DNA of 22,816 bases from JAAXKN01 sp050258415. GTDB lineage: Bacteria; Bacteroidota; Ignavibacteria; Ignavibacteriales; SURF-24. The position numbers were made by a program, and so were the translations under genes. How positions within the stretch are numbered: the stretch's first letter is position 1; each line of letters starts with the position of its first letter. This document shows, piece by piece, positions 5,119-13,102 of this stretch. The notes under the pieces are model-generated. The model searched no databases and was not told the origin of the DNA. It saw nothing but the letters and a program-made list of their open reading frames with translations. The stretch covers positions 1-22,816 of the forward strand of contig JBLMYS010000368.1 in the NCBI GenBank assembly GCA_050258415.1. Direction: 5' to 3'.

Positions 5119-7680
5119 ATGATTAATCCGGCAGAAATAAAACAGGAATTCATTAAAAGCAGGGATAAGCTCTTCCGCAACCCCCAGCTTCAGAAAGATG
5201 CCTTCAGGTTCTGCGTGGCCTATAGCCTCCTGGTTGAAGAGCACATCTTCATGATTGCCGGACAGGAAAAGCCCGATTTTGCCCTTGCCTCCGCCGGAAG
5301 CTTTAGCCGCAGGGAACTCTCCCCATATTCCGATATCGATATTATGTTCATTGCCGAAAAGATTGAGGACAATGAAAATCAGATCAGGGATTTTGTACGG
5401 CTCCTCTGGGACTGCGGAATTGAGGTCTCTCACACGACGCGCGACTTCTACGATATTGAAAAATTCCTGAACAAGGACCTTCACACATTTACACAGTTCT
5501 TTGAGACGCGTTTCCTTCTGGGCAATGAAAAAGTTTATCAGAAGTGGAACAGCCAGATATTCTCCTCGATCGATTCACAGGATATGCCCGAGCTCCTTTT
5601 GGAATTTTTCAACGACATTGAAGCCCGGTATAATAAGTACGGAAGATCGGCGAAGACTCTGGAGCCAAACCTTAAGATGTCTGCCGGAGGCTTAAGGGAC
5701 CTGCATGCGGTAGAATGGATGTATTCTCTGAAAAACAGAGTTCTTTTAACCGAGCAGTCGGAAATTACACAGGCCGAGAGCTTTATACACCGCCTGAGGG
5801 AAGAAAAGATTACCTCGGCAAACGAGTGCAAAAGCGTGCTCGAAAGCTACCGCTTCATTCTGAACGTCCGCAATATACTTCATCTGATCAGCAAAACCAG
5901 AAATGACCGCCTTGAATTCAGGGCTCAGACAAAAATTGCAAAACTTCTGAATTACAAAGGGGATTCATCCGTACAGAACTTTATGCGGAATTATTTCCAG
6001 GCGGCAAATAAAGTAAACCGGTTTTCAAAGACGATGATCAGGCGCTACGAGGAGGAAATAGCATATCCATTGTCAAATTTCCTGGCCGTAGACCTCGATG
6101 AGGATTTTACGCTGAAAGGTTCCACGCTTTCAATTAAGGATAGCCGAAACCTTTCTTTGTCTGATATTTTAAGGGCGTTCTACTACAGGGGCCTCTACAG
6201 CGCCAGGTTCGATGAGAACCTGAGAAGCCTCGTAATACAAAGTATTGAGCACATTGAACAGACTGAAAACCATTCAGGCAGCGAAGCACGCTCCTCAGTA
6301 TTCTTCAGGGAAATTCTGAGGCTGCCAAAGAACGTGGGAGAGACGCTGATAAATATGAATGAGCTGGGAGCGCTTCAGCTTATACTTCCGGAGTTTGGCG
6401 ACCTCATAGGATTTTTCCAGGCCGGTGTGTACCATAACTACACGGCTGATGAACACACACTCATTGCAATCAGCAACGTGGAAAGCCTCTTCGGGCAGGA
6501 AAGTGAGCTGGGAAGAATTTATACCAGCCTTAAAGAAAAAGAAATTTTATATCTTGCAATTCTCCTGCACGATATTGCAAAACCGGTAAGCGTTTCAGGT
6601 CATGAGATTATTGGCGCAGAAATAGCCTCTTCTGTGGTCTACCGCCTGGGTTATGATGAAAAGGAAGCCGAACAGGTGAGCTTTCTGGTTGAAAACCATC
6701 TCGTAATGGAGCAGATTGCATTCAGGCGCAACCTGAATGACCCCATTACGCTGAATAATTTTACGGCAAAGTTTTCCTCTCTGAAGGATCTGGATCTTTT
6801 ATACCTGCTTACCTTTGCCGACTTGTCGGCAGTAAACCCTGTAGTCTGGACAGAATGGAAGAGCGATCTGCTGGCCGAGCTTTACAGAAAGGCCAAAGCC
6901 ATGCTGGTCGAGCAGCTTACGGGTGAGGAATTATTGTTCTCAAGCACCATAAGCTTCCCGCAGGCAGAGTCGGATCCCACGATGCAGAAGCATATAGAAT
7001 CAATTGACGACATAGGCTACATTCAGCACTTTTCAGAAGAAGAGATCCTAAGCCACCTCACAGAGATCAGCAAAGGCCTTAGCCTCTCGGTTTTCTTCAA
7101 GCAGGTTAACGTTTTTACAAATATTACGATAATAGCAAAGGATTCACCGTCACTCCTTTCAAGGCTTTGCGGCGTGCTTTCAATTAACGACCTTAATATA
7201 CACGACGCAAGGATATTTACACGGAAAGACGGTATAGTTATAGACAGTTTTAATGTGACGGATTTCAGGACGCATAAGCTGGTTGAAGTCGAACGCTATG
7301 AAAAAATTGAAAGCGACCTCAAAGCGGTTATAGAGGGAAGCTTCCAGCTGGTGCAGGAATTCAAGCGCATGAAAACAAAATGGTGGCGCATAGAAAACAA
7401 ATTCTTCAAGCGTTCAGGCAAGGTTAAAATTGCATTTGAAGAGCACGATAAATTTACAATTGTTGACGTATTCTCACCCGACCGCCTCGGGCTGCTTTAT
7501 CAGATAACAAGAAAACTTTCCGAACTGGGTTTGTCAATCTACTTCGCTAAAATTTCCACCAAGGCAGATGATGTGGTGGATTCCTTCTACCTCCTGGACC
7601 GCAACGGAAAGAAGGTGTCTCAGAACGATTATGAATTTATCAAGGCTGAGCTGACCTCTGCCATAGAACAGATGTTATAA
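5119..7680 (+). CDS. glnD: PII uridylyltransferase / uridylyl-removing enzyme GlnD
   Basis: GlnD is the glutamine sensor that adds UMP to PII proteins when nitrogen is scarce and removes it when glutamine is plentiful. The 853 residues show the family's full domain order. A nucleotidyltransferase domain carries GSFSRRELSPYSDIDIMF (residues 60-77; metal-binding D72 and D74). An HD phosphohydrolase domain carries the H484-D485 pair in LLHDIAKP and a second histidine in VENHLVM. Two C-terminal ACT domains, which bind glutamine, lie at about 664-740 and 778-850. GSFSRRE replaces the proteobacterial GGYGRGE, a conservative form of the same GS motif. No glnB, glnK or glnA lies nearby. No Shine-Dalgarno precedes the ATG. 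murI follows after 20 bases and is probably on the same transcript. Confidence 0.94.
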   Translation: MINPAEIKQEFIKSRDKLFRNPQLQKDAFRFCVAYSLLVEEHIFMIAGQEKPDFALASAGSFSRRELSPYSDIDIMFIAEKIEDNENQIRDFVRLLWDCGIEVSHTTRDFYDIEKFLNKDLHTFTQFFETRFLLGNEKVYQKWNSQIFSSIDSQDMPELLLEFFNDIEARYNKYGRSAKTLEPNLKMSAGGLRDLHAVEWMYSLKNRVLLTEQSEITQAESFIHRLREEKITSANECKSVLESYRFILNVRNILHLISKTRNDRLEFRAQTKIAKLLNYKGDSSVQNFMRNYFQAANKVNRFSKTMIRRYEEEIAYPLSNFLAVDLDEDFTLKGSTLSIKDSRNLSLSDILRAFYYRGLYSARFDENLRSLVIQSIEHIEQTENHSGSEARSSVFFREILRLPKNVGETLINMNELGALQLILPEFGDLIGFFQAGVYHNYTADEHTLIAISNVESLFGQESELGRIYTSLKEKEILYLAILLHDIAKPVSVSGHEIIGAEIASSVVYRLGYDEKEAEQVSFLVENHLVMEQIAFRRNLNDPITLNNFTAKFSSLKDLDLLYLLTFADLSAVNPVVWTEWKSDLLAELYRKAKAMLVEQLTGEELLFSSTISFPQAESDPTMQKHIESIDDIGYIQHFSEEEILSHLTEISKGLSLSVFFKQVNVFTNITIIAKDSPSLLSRLCGVLSINDLNIHDARIFTRKDGIVIDSFNVTDFRTHKLVEVERYEKIESDLKAVIEGSFQLVQEFKRMKTKWWRIENKFFKRSGKVKIAFEEHDKFTIVDVFSPDRLGLLYQITRKLSELGLSIYFAKISTKADDVVDSFYLLDRNGKKVSQNDYEFIKAELTSAIEQML

Positions 7681-7700
7681 GAATAATAGGATCAAGTAAA

Positions 7701-8543
7701 GTGAATTTCATGGAAAAAGAAAAGCCGATAGGTGTCTTTGATTCAGGTATCGGCGGACTGACGGTTGTAAAGAGAATTTCCTCAATTTTACCCACAGAAA
7801 ATATAGTTTATTTCGGGGATACTGCCCGCGTGCCTTACGGCTCCAAGTCCAATGCAACAGTAGTGGATTACTCGCTGCAGGATGCGGGATTCCTGATGAG
7901 TAAAAACGTAAAGGTTATTGTTGTTGCCTGCAACACTGCCTCCTCGGTAGCTCTGGATGAATTAAGAAAATATTTTCACGTGCCGGTCATCGGCATGATC
8001 GAGCCCGGCGCCTCATTTGCGCTGAAAAATACTGTAAGTGGAAAAATAGGTGTTATCGGTACTAATACTACAATAAATAACCAGGCATATTCTAAAGCAA
8101 TACACCGCCTGAATCCTGATGTTGAGGTCTTTGAAAAAGCATGCCCTCTTTTTGTACCTCTGGCAGAAGAAGGATGGATTGAGCACAAGGCAACATACCT
8201 TATTGCAGAAGAGTACTTAAAAGAGTTAAAACAGGCAGGGATTGACACTCTGGTACTCGGCTGTACGCATTACCCGATTCTTTACAAGGTGATTCAGGAT
8301 GTTATGGGCCCCGATGTAAAGCTCATTGATTCAGGCATTGCGGCGGCGGCGGTTGTAAAAAGCGAACTGGAAAGGATAGGCTTCTGTACAAATTCATATT
8401 CAAACGGTGTACAGGACTTTTATGTAAGCGATATACCGCAGAAGTTCAAAGAGATCGCCGAACTTTTTATGGGGCGGGAGCTCCAGCACATTAAAAGAAT
8501 AGATCCCGAAAACCTCTCACTCTTAAAACCCGAATTGAAGTAG
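7701..8543 (+). CDS. murI: Glutamate racemase MurI
   Basis: MurI interconverts L- and D-glutamate and so supplies D-Glu for peptidoglycan. The 280 residues are of normal length. The two catalytic cysteines lie in ACNTAS (C77) and LGCTHYP (C188). The N-terminal motif GVFDSGIGGLTV (residues 11-22) holds the conserved Asp-Ser, and VYFGDTARVPYGSKS is also diagnostic. The start is either GTG at 7701 or ATG at 7710. AGGA (7688-7691) is better spaced for the GTG, but the family usually begins within a few residues of the PIGVFDSG block, so both remain possible. It follows glnD closely and ends before a strong hairpin. Confidence 0.95.
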   Translation: MNFMEKEKPIGVFDSGIGGLTVVKRISSILPTENIVYFGDTARVPYGSKSNATVVDYSLQDAGFLMSKNVKVIVVACNTASSVALDELRKYFHVPVIGMIEPGASFALKNTVSGKIGVIGTNTTINNQAYSKAIHRLNPDVEVFEKACPLFVPLAEEGWIEHKATYLIAEEYLKELKQAGIDTLVLGCTHYPILYKVIQDVMGPDVKLIDSGIAAAAVVKSELERIGFCTNSYSNGVQDFYVSDIPQKFKEIAELFMGRELQHIKRIDPENLSLLKPELK

Positions 8544-8572
8544 GATACTTAAGATGCCGGGAAGCGCTTCTT

Positions 8573-8604
8573 AAAGGTGCCAGGAACCACTTCCTGGCAC
8601 CTTT
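8573..8604. terminator. Bidirectional terminator between murI and the Nudix gene
   Basis: The 14 bases AAAGGTGCCAGGAA (8573-8586) pair perfectly with 8591-8604 around a CCAC loop. On the plus strand the stem ends in CTTT followed by GTTTCTTC. On the minus strand it ends in CCTTT followed by AAGAAGCG. It sits between two convergent genes and can serve both. A further 10-base palindrome, GAAGCGCTTC, is at 8561-8570. Confidence 0.85.
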
Positions 8605-8610
8605 GTTTCT

Positions 8611-8638
8611 TCACTTTTTAATTTTTAATTTTTAATTG
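8611..8638. repeat. Heptamer microsatellite (TTTTTAA)x3, copy A
   Basis: TCAC is followed by three exact TTTTTAA units (8615-8635) and then TTG. The repeat overlaps the end of the minus-strand Nudix gene and supplies its last two codons and its TAA stop. The same unit, with the same TCAC and TTG flanks, recurs at 15771-15805 with four copies. Confidence 0.85.
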
Positions 8639-9161
8639 CCTTCTCCGCCATCAGTATCCCCGAGAGGCTTTTGGCGTCTACAAGTTCGCCGGACCTGATT
8701 TTTTCCTCAATTTCCTCTTTTGAAAGCTCAAGCACTTCCATGCCGTGTTCGCCTTCCTCGCGGTTGTGATTGCCGGGAGTAAGTCCCTTTGCTAAATATA
8801 TATGGAGCACTTCGGTACAGAAGCCGGGAGTTGTGTATATTGCGCCAAGCTTTGTTATTTCCCTTGCCTTGTAGCCTGTTTCCTCTTCAAGTTCGCGCAC
8901 GGCGCATTTCAAGGGGTCTTCGCCCACCTCCAGTTTTCCTGCCGGAAGCTCAAGCAGAACCTTCTGAAGTGGGTAACGGAACTGCTTTACAAAAATTATT
9001 TTACCATCGTCTTTTATTGGTACCACAACGGCTCCTCCGGGGTGGATTGCAATTTCACGCACTCCGGGGTTACCGCTATTGTATTCGATCTGATCTACCT
9101 GAAGGTCAAAAACCTTGCCTCTGAATAAGGTCTCGCTTTTAATTACTTTGAAATTTTTCAT
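8625..9161 (-). CDS. Nudix hydrolase, ADP-ribose pyrophosphatase type
   Basis: Nudix enzymes split nucleoside diphosphates linked to another group. The closest match here is the ADP-ribose pyrophosphatase (NudF-like) branch, which yields AMP and ribose-5-phosphate. Of 178 residues, positions 75-97 form a perfect Nudix box: G75, E81, the RE pair at 89-90, E93-E94 and G96, which bind the metal. The preceding VKQFRYPLQKVLLELPAGK block is typical of the ADP-sugar group. AAGGAC upstream supports the ATG. The final residues (AIKN) and the stop are written by heptamer repeat copy A, so the natural end of the protein may vary with repeat copy number. A hairpin upstream separates it from the DUF1232 gene, so it is probably transcribed on its own. 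Substrate is inferred from family only. Confidence 0.88.
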   Translation of the reverse strand: MKNFKVIKSETLFRGKVFDLQVDQIEYNSGNPGVREIAIHPGGAVVVPIKDDGKIIFVKQFRYPLQKVLLELPAGKLEVGEDPLKCAVRELEEETGYKAREITKLGAIYTTPGFCTEVLHIYLAKGLTPGNHNREEGEHGMEVLELSKEEIEEKIRSGELVDAKSLSGILMAEKAIKN

Positions 9162-9188
9162 TGAACGTCCTTGTTTAAAAAATAAAGA

Positions 9189-9219
9189 GCAGGATAAAAG
9201 TTAAATAATTTTATCCTGC
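9189..9219 (-). terminator. Terminator of the S9 peptidase-DUF1232 transcript
   Basis: GCAGGATAAAA (9189-9199) pairs perfectly with 9209-9219 around a nine-base AT loop. Read on the minus strand it is followed by TCTTTATTTTTTAAAC, a good U-rich tail. It lies 33 bases past the DUF1232 stop and just ahead of the Nudix gene start. Confidence 0.8.
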
Positions 9220-9251
9220 CCGCGCATTAATCTAAATTTTAACTTTAAGTT

Positions 9252-9614
9252 CTATACAAATCTTTTCTCGTAGTATGGTACAAGTTCACTGCCTAAGAAT
9301 TTAAGCACGGCAGTAATCACACCCAGGTCGTCCAGATATCCTATTAAAGGAGTAAGATCCGGAATAGCATCAATAGGAGTAATAAAATATATGAGCGCTC
9401 CAACTACGATGGCCTTGCGGTGCCATGATACGTAAGGGTCGCGCATATATCTGAACAGTGCTTTAATATCCCTGGCAAATGAAATTCTTTTTCCTACTTT
9501 CTCCAGCTTTGTCCACAGCTCTTCGTTAACAAATTCCTCTCCCTTTTTGTATTCTTCTTCTCTGGTATAAGGGTATTCCAGTTCATCGATATCCGGGCGG
9601 CGATAGTCACTCAT
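9252..9614 (-). CDS. DUF1232 (YkvA-type) small protein
   Basis: This 120-residue protein has the DUF1232 core at about 63-101: RKAIVVGALIYFITPIDAIP followed by DLTPLIGYLDDLGVI. The run AIVVGALIYFITPIDAIPDL is hydrophobic and may lie in or on the membrane. The first 50 residues are charged and variable, as is common in the family. No biochemical function is established for DUF1232. Its start codon overlaps the stop of the S9 peptidase (ATGA, 9611-9614), so translation is probably coupled. The ribosome binding site (AAGGAA) lies inside the upstream gene. A terminator follows it. Confidence 0.88.
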   Translation of the reverse strand: MSDYRRPDIDELEYPYTREEEYKKGEEFVNEELWTKLEKVGKRISFARDIKALFRYMRDPYVSWHRKAIVVGALIYFITPIDAIPDLTPLIGYLDDLGVITAVLKFLGSELVPYYEKRFV

Positions 9615-11659
9615 ATTCCTTGCCTCTTATAATGTTTATTAAACCAGTCAAAAACCGTATTCCACCATAAACGGGCATTCTGGGGTCTTACAACAAAGTG
9701 AGTTTCCTCAGGGAAATAGAGGAACTTACTTTCAACCCCTTTTCTCTGCAGAGAAGTAAAGTTCTGGAAAGCCTGTTCTTCGGGCACGCGGAAATCCATA
9801 CCTCCCTGCACGATGAGCATCGGGGTCTTGAAATTCTCCACGTACTCATGAGGAGAAAACTTTCTGTAAAGGGGCCTGTTTGTCCAGGGTTTACCCTTAT
9901 TCTCCCACTCAGGGAACCAGAGTTCCTCTGTAGTGCCGTACATGCTTTCAAGATTAAACACCCCGTCGTGGCATACCAGCGCGTTAAAGCGGTCTGTGTG
10001 GCCTTCAATCCAGTTGATCATATAGCCTCCGTAAGACGCACCGGCTGCGAAGGTATTTTTCCTGTCGACAAAGTTGTATTTACTAATAACATAATCATAG
10101 GCATTCATTAAATCAACATAAGGCTTGCCGCCCCAGTCGCCGGAAATTTCATCTGTAAATTTCTGACCGTATCCTGTTGAGCCTCTTGGATTCGGGGCAA
10201 CAACAACGTAGCCCTGGGCAGCAAACATCTGAAGGTTCCATCTGTAGTGGAAGTCATCTTCCCAGTGCCCCTGCGGCCCGCCGTGAATTAAGAACATCAT
10301 AGGGTACTTCTTGTTCGGATCGAAAAAAGGAGGTTTAACTAAAATCGACTGAACCTTTGCGCCCGCGGCACCCTTGGACCAGAAGGTTTCAATAGGATTC
10401 ATTTCGAGTTTGCTTAAGAGCTCGGTGTTTGATGAGGTAAGCTGCTTAAGGTTCGAGCCGTCGGAATTCATAGAAAAAATTTCAGTAGGGAGGTTGGTCC
10501 TCATCTGGCTGAAGTAAATTGTTTTGCCGTCGGGGGAAATGCCGAAGAGGTTGTTTATGTGCTCTTTTAAGAGCATGTCGATTTTGTCTGTTGCAAGGTC
10601 CAGCCTGTAGATTGAGTTATAGACCTCGTTTGCGCAATCGAAATAAATCGCCTTTGAGTCGGGTGACCATGTAAGGTCACTAACGGAACGGTCGAAGCCT
10701 TTGGTCAAGTCCTTTGTCGTTCCGGTCTTTCTGTCGTAGAGCATAAGGCGCTGGCGGTCCGCCTCAAAGCCTGCTCTTTCCATAGAGCAGTAGGCGATAT
10801 AATTTCCGTCGGGTGAGTAGACGGGATTGTTGTCGTTGCCACGGCTTACGGAGATTTTTGTATAAGGGGTTTTCCCGTCTTTATTTACATCTTTAAGCTT
10901 AACAATAAAAATATCATTATTTGTGCTGACGGCCAGAGTTTCAGCTTCATTCATTGTGAAAGCTATTTCCTGTCCGTCAGGTGAGAAGTTGTAGTCGTTT
11001 GAGCTTCCCAAGGCAATCGGGGGCACGTCAGCTTTGCTGTTAAGTGTCAGGTCTGTATATTCCTTCTTATCTTTATTCATTAAGAACAGGTGGCTTCTTT
11101 TCTCGCCTCTCCAGTCATCCCAGTGCCTGTACATGAGTTCGGTAAAGATCGAAGCCTTAACCTTGCTTTTTTCTTTTTCCTCGTCTTTCTGCTTATTGCA
11201 TTCCTGAGTAGTGCACCCGGGGTAAACAGGGGAGACGAATGCAATTTTACTGCCGTCGTTGGATAAGACCTCTCCGCTTGCGGTGGAATATATGTCTGTC
11301 AGTTCCTTGTCGCCCGAGCCCTCAAGGCTGCACTCGTGGAGCTGTCCTCCGACAGAATAAACGATTCCTTTTCCGTCGGGCAGAAAATGGGGCTCTGTTT
11401 CATTTTTATCCGAATTTTTCAGAAATCTTAAATTTGATCCGTCGCTGTTAACAAGCCAGATATCGGCATTGCCCTTGTTCTGATCCATGCTGTAGGATGT
11501 AAGTACAAATGCAATTGTTTTCCCGTCTGAGGAGATTACGGGGGAGCTTACTCTTTTCATTGCCCACAGGTCATCAACCGTAAGAGCATGCTTCTGCTGC
11601 GGGTATATTGCTAATGCCGGCAGTAAAAATATTGCTGCTGCAAAAAGAAATTTTTTCAT
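9611..11659 (-). CDS. Secreted S9-family peptidase (prolyl oligopeptidase-like)
   Basis: This is a serine peptidase of the dipeptidyl-peptidase/acylaminoacyl-peptidase group, acting outside the inner membrane on peptides. The 682 residues begin with a signal peptide (core residues 4-16). A beta-propeller of PD40/WD40-like repeats follows, with many SPDG motifs (for example NFSPDG near 226, VYSPDG near 282, GISPDG near 376). The C-terminal alpha/beta hydrolase domain carries the catalytic Ser542 in GASYGGYM, Asp622 in GGMDFRVP and His654 in EETHFV; HGGPQGHW (459-466) forms the oxyanion region. A cysteine/lysine-rich insert sits near 145-168. GAGG precedes the ATG, and a good promoter match lies upstream. 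It overlaps the DUF1232 gene by four bases. The exact substrate cannot be told from sequence. Confidence 0.93.
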   Translation of the reverse strand: MKKFLFAAAIFLLPALAIYPQQKHALTVDDLWAMKRVSSPVISSDGKTIAFVLTSYSMDQNKGNADIWLVNSDGSNLRFLKNSDKNETEPHFLPDGKGIVYSVGGQLHECSLEGSGDKELTDIYSTASGEVLSNDGSKIAFVSPVYPGCTTQECNKQKDEEKEKSKVKASIFTELMYRHWDDWRGEKRSHLFLMNKDKKEYTDLTLNSKADVPPIALGSSNDYNFSPDGQEIAFTMNEAETLAVSTNNDIFIVKLKDVNKDGKTPYTKISVSRGNDNNPVYSPDGNYIAYCSMERAGFEADRQRLMLYDRKTGTTKDLTKGFDRSVSDLTWSPDSKAIYFDCANEVYNSIYRLDLATDKIDMLLKEHINNLFGISPDGKTIYFSQMRTNLPTEIFSMNSDGSNLKQLTSSNTELLSKLEMNPIETFWSKGAAGAKVQSILVKPPFFDPNKKYPMMFLIHGGPQGHWEDDFHYRWNLQMFAAQGYVVVAPNPRGSTGYGQKFTDEISGDWGGKPYVDLMNAYDYVISKYNFVDRKNTFAAGASYGGYMINWIEGHTDRFNALVCHDGVFNLESMYGTTEELWFPEWENKGKPWTNRPLYRKFSPHEYVENFKTPMLIVQGGMDFRVPEEQAFQNFTSLQRKGVESKFLYFPEETHFVVRPQNARLWWNTVFDWFNKHYKRQGI

Positions 11660-11685
11660 TAATGCCTCTAGATGATTAAATTAAA

Positions 11686-11717
11686 TAAAGGTAAAAATAT
11701 ATAACTGGTGCCTCAAA
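11686..11717 (-). promoter_or_regulatory. Candidate promoter of the S9 peptidase gene
   Basis: On the minus strand, TTTG (11717-11714) is followed after exactly 20 bases by TACCTTTA (11693-11686), a seven-of-eight match to TAnnTTTG. Transcription would begin near 11680, about 20 bases before the start codon. Pattern match only. Confidence 0.4.
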
Positions 11718-11895
11718 AGTCAACATATTATTAAACTCTGCCGAAGGGCGTGAGGGTTCAGAGCAGAGGTCTTTAATAAAGGCGGCATAGCATGGAAGAA
11801 TGGAAATAAGAGAGCTTCATTTTTGCTATTCATCTAAATCCCGCCCACAGCTCACGATTTCAAAGAAAAGGGCACTATTTTATCTCTTTTACTGG
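11718..11895. other. Divergent intergenic region, nothing recognised
   Basis: Together with the two flanking promoter candidates this makes up the 301-base gap between the divergent S9 peptidase and nucleotidyltransferase genes. CTCTG and CAGAG (about 11731-11755) can form a small hairpin. No open frame of interest, RNA gene or longer repeat is visible. Confidence 0.4.
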
Positions 11896-11927
11896 TTTGA
11901 TATTAGTGGCCTTTTTTATTAGTTTTA
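11896..11927 (+). promoter_or_regulatory. Candidate promoter of the nucleotidyltransferase gene
   Basis: TTTG (11896-11899), 20 bases, then TAGTTTTA (11920-11927), a seven-of-eight match to TAnnTTTG. The start of transcription would fall near 11933, giving a leader of about 28 bases that contains the AAGGAG ribosome binding site. Pattern match only. Confidence 0.4.
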
Positions 11928-11960
11928 GGTGCTAAAAACAAAGTTGTTGCAAGGAGAATT

Positions 11961-12938
11961 ATGCGGGCGATTATTCCGGTTGCGGGTTTCGGCAGCAGAT
12001 TAAAGCCACATACGTATTCAATACCAAAAGTGTTGTTGAACGTTGGAGGCAAGCCGATAATAGGTCACATAATTGACAAGATATTAAGTGAGAATATCAG
12101 GAAAGCTACGTTTGTTATAGGTCACCTGGGAGAGATGATAAAGGATTATGTTACGGATACCTACCCGGAACTGCAGGCCGATTTTGTTGAGCAGAAAGAG
12201 ATGCTGGGCTTAGGCCATGCAATCTATATGGCTGTTCCTACTTTCGATGAAAAAGAGATATTTATAATCTTAGGCGACACCATTTTTGACGTCGACATCA
12301 AGGATGTCTTAAGGAACAAACAGACCTCTCTTGGCGTTAAGACTGTGGAAGACCCGGGCAGATTCGGCGTTGCCGTCTGTGAAAACGGAAAAATCGTAAG
12401 ACTGGTTGAAAAGCCAAAGACCCCTGTTTCAAAACTCGCTCTTGTGGGACTCTATTATATCTCTGACGCCGAAAAGCTGGTTAATTCATTAAATGAACTT
12501 ATTAAGCGCGACATCAGAACCAAAGGGGAGCTCCAGCTTACAGACGCCCTTCAGATAATGATAGAATCAGGCGAGGATATTACTACATTTCCTGTTGAAG
12601 GGTGGTACGACTGCGGAAAACCGGAAACTCTTCTTTCGACAAACCAGTTTATTCTGGAAAGGGACGCTGTAAGGCACGATATTAAGTCTGTTGTTATAAA
12701 TGAGCCTGTCTTTATTGCTCCGGGAGCTGTAGTTAAAAACTGCGTTATAGGCCCGTACGCAACTATTTCAGAAGGATGCACCATTATAGACAGCATAATT
12801 AAAAACTCAATTGTTGGTTCCGGCGCTACAGTAAAATGTGCCATACTCGATCACTCGCTTATAGGCAATTCAACTCAGGTAAAAGGAAATTTTAAGAGAC
12901 TGAATGCCGGGGATTCTTCAGAAATAGAATTCTTTTAA
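11961..12938 (+). CDS. Sugar-phosphate nucleotidyltransferase with left-handed beta-helix tail
   Basis: The enzyme should join a nucleoside triphosphate to a sugar-1-phosphate, giving an NDP-sugar for cell-envelope or glycan synthesis. In its 325 residues the N-terminal Rossmann-like domain has the pyrophosphorylase signature AGFGSRLKPHT followed by PKVLL (residues 8-27), with Ser in place of the more usual Thr in GxGTRLxP. The metal-binding ILGDTIFDVD lies near 102-111, and the sugar-contacting VEKPKTP and EGWYDCGKPE blocks are present. From about residue 245, hexapeptide repeats (PGAVVKNCVIGPYATISEGC and onward) form a left-handed beta-helix. This layout fits glucose-1-phosphate thymidylyl- or uridylyltransferases of the bacterial/archaeal long type; base and sugar cannot be assigned. 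AAGGAG marks the start. Its TAA stop lies in the first unit of a heptamer repeat. Confidence 0.87.
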   Translation: MRAIIPVAGFGSRLKPHTYSIPKVLLNVGGKPIIGHIIDKILSENIRKATFVIGHLGEMIKDYVTDTYPELQADFVEQKEMLGLGHAIYMAVPTFDEKEIFIILGDTIFDVDIKDVLRNKQTSLGVKTVEDPGRFGVAVCENGKIVRLVEKPKTPVSKLALVGLYYISDAEKLVNSLNELIKRDIRTKGELQLTDALQIMIESGEDITTFPVEGWYDCGKPETLLSTNQFILERDAVRHDIKSVVINEPVFIAPGAVVKNCVIGPYATISEGCTIIDSIIKNSIVGSGATVKCAILDHSLIGNSTQVKGNFKRLNAGDSSEIEFF

Positions 12939-13036
12939 GTGTTAAGTTTTAAGTGTTAAGTTTTAAGTTGTGCGCGCCCGCCTTCGGAAAGAATGTTGAA
13001 TAATAACTTAAAACTTAAAATTCAAAACTTAAAACT
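12935..13036. repeat. Inverted heptamer-repeat element between two genes
   Basis: The left arm (12935-12969) is five 7-base units, alternating TTAAGTG and TTAAGTT. The right arm (13005-13036) is the inverse form, units of AACTTAA (one of them AATTCAA). Over the inner 32 bases the arms match at about 28 positions, so they can form a long AT hairpin around a 35-base GC-richer centre (GTGCGCGCCCGCCTTCGG and onward). The left arm contains the stop of the nucleotidyltransferase gene. The right arm ends 66 bases before metK. It could act as a terminator or be a mobile palindromic element. Confidence 0.75.
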
Positions 13037-13102
13037 CTATGGAAAAAACTTTAATAGCTAATTAAACTGTTATTTTATACAATCAAAAAAAGGTAGAAGA
13101 AA

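Noticed and set aside
5296..5352. Apparently altered nucleotidyltransferase motif in GlnD (GSFSRRE for GGYGRGE)
   Set aside because: The essential Gly-Ser/Gly, Arg and the two metal-binding Asp are kept; this is normal divergence, not loss of activity.
5119..8543. glnD-murI as a new glutamate-linked regulatory unit
   Set aside because: The 20-base gap suggests co-transcription, but both are standard enzymes and sharing of glutamate-related metabolism may be coincidental.
12939..13102. Possible SAM or SAH riboswitch before metK-ahcY
   Set aside because: The only structure is the heptamer inverted repeat; no conserved SAM-I, SAM-II or SAH aptamer blocks are visible.
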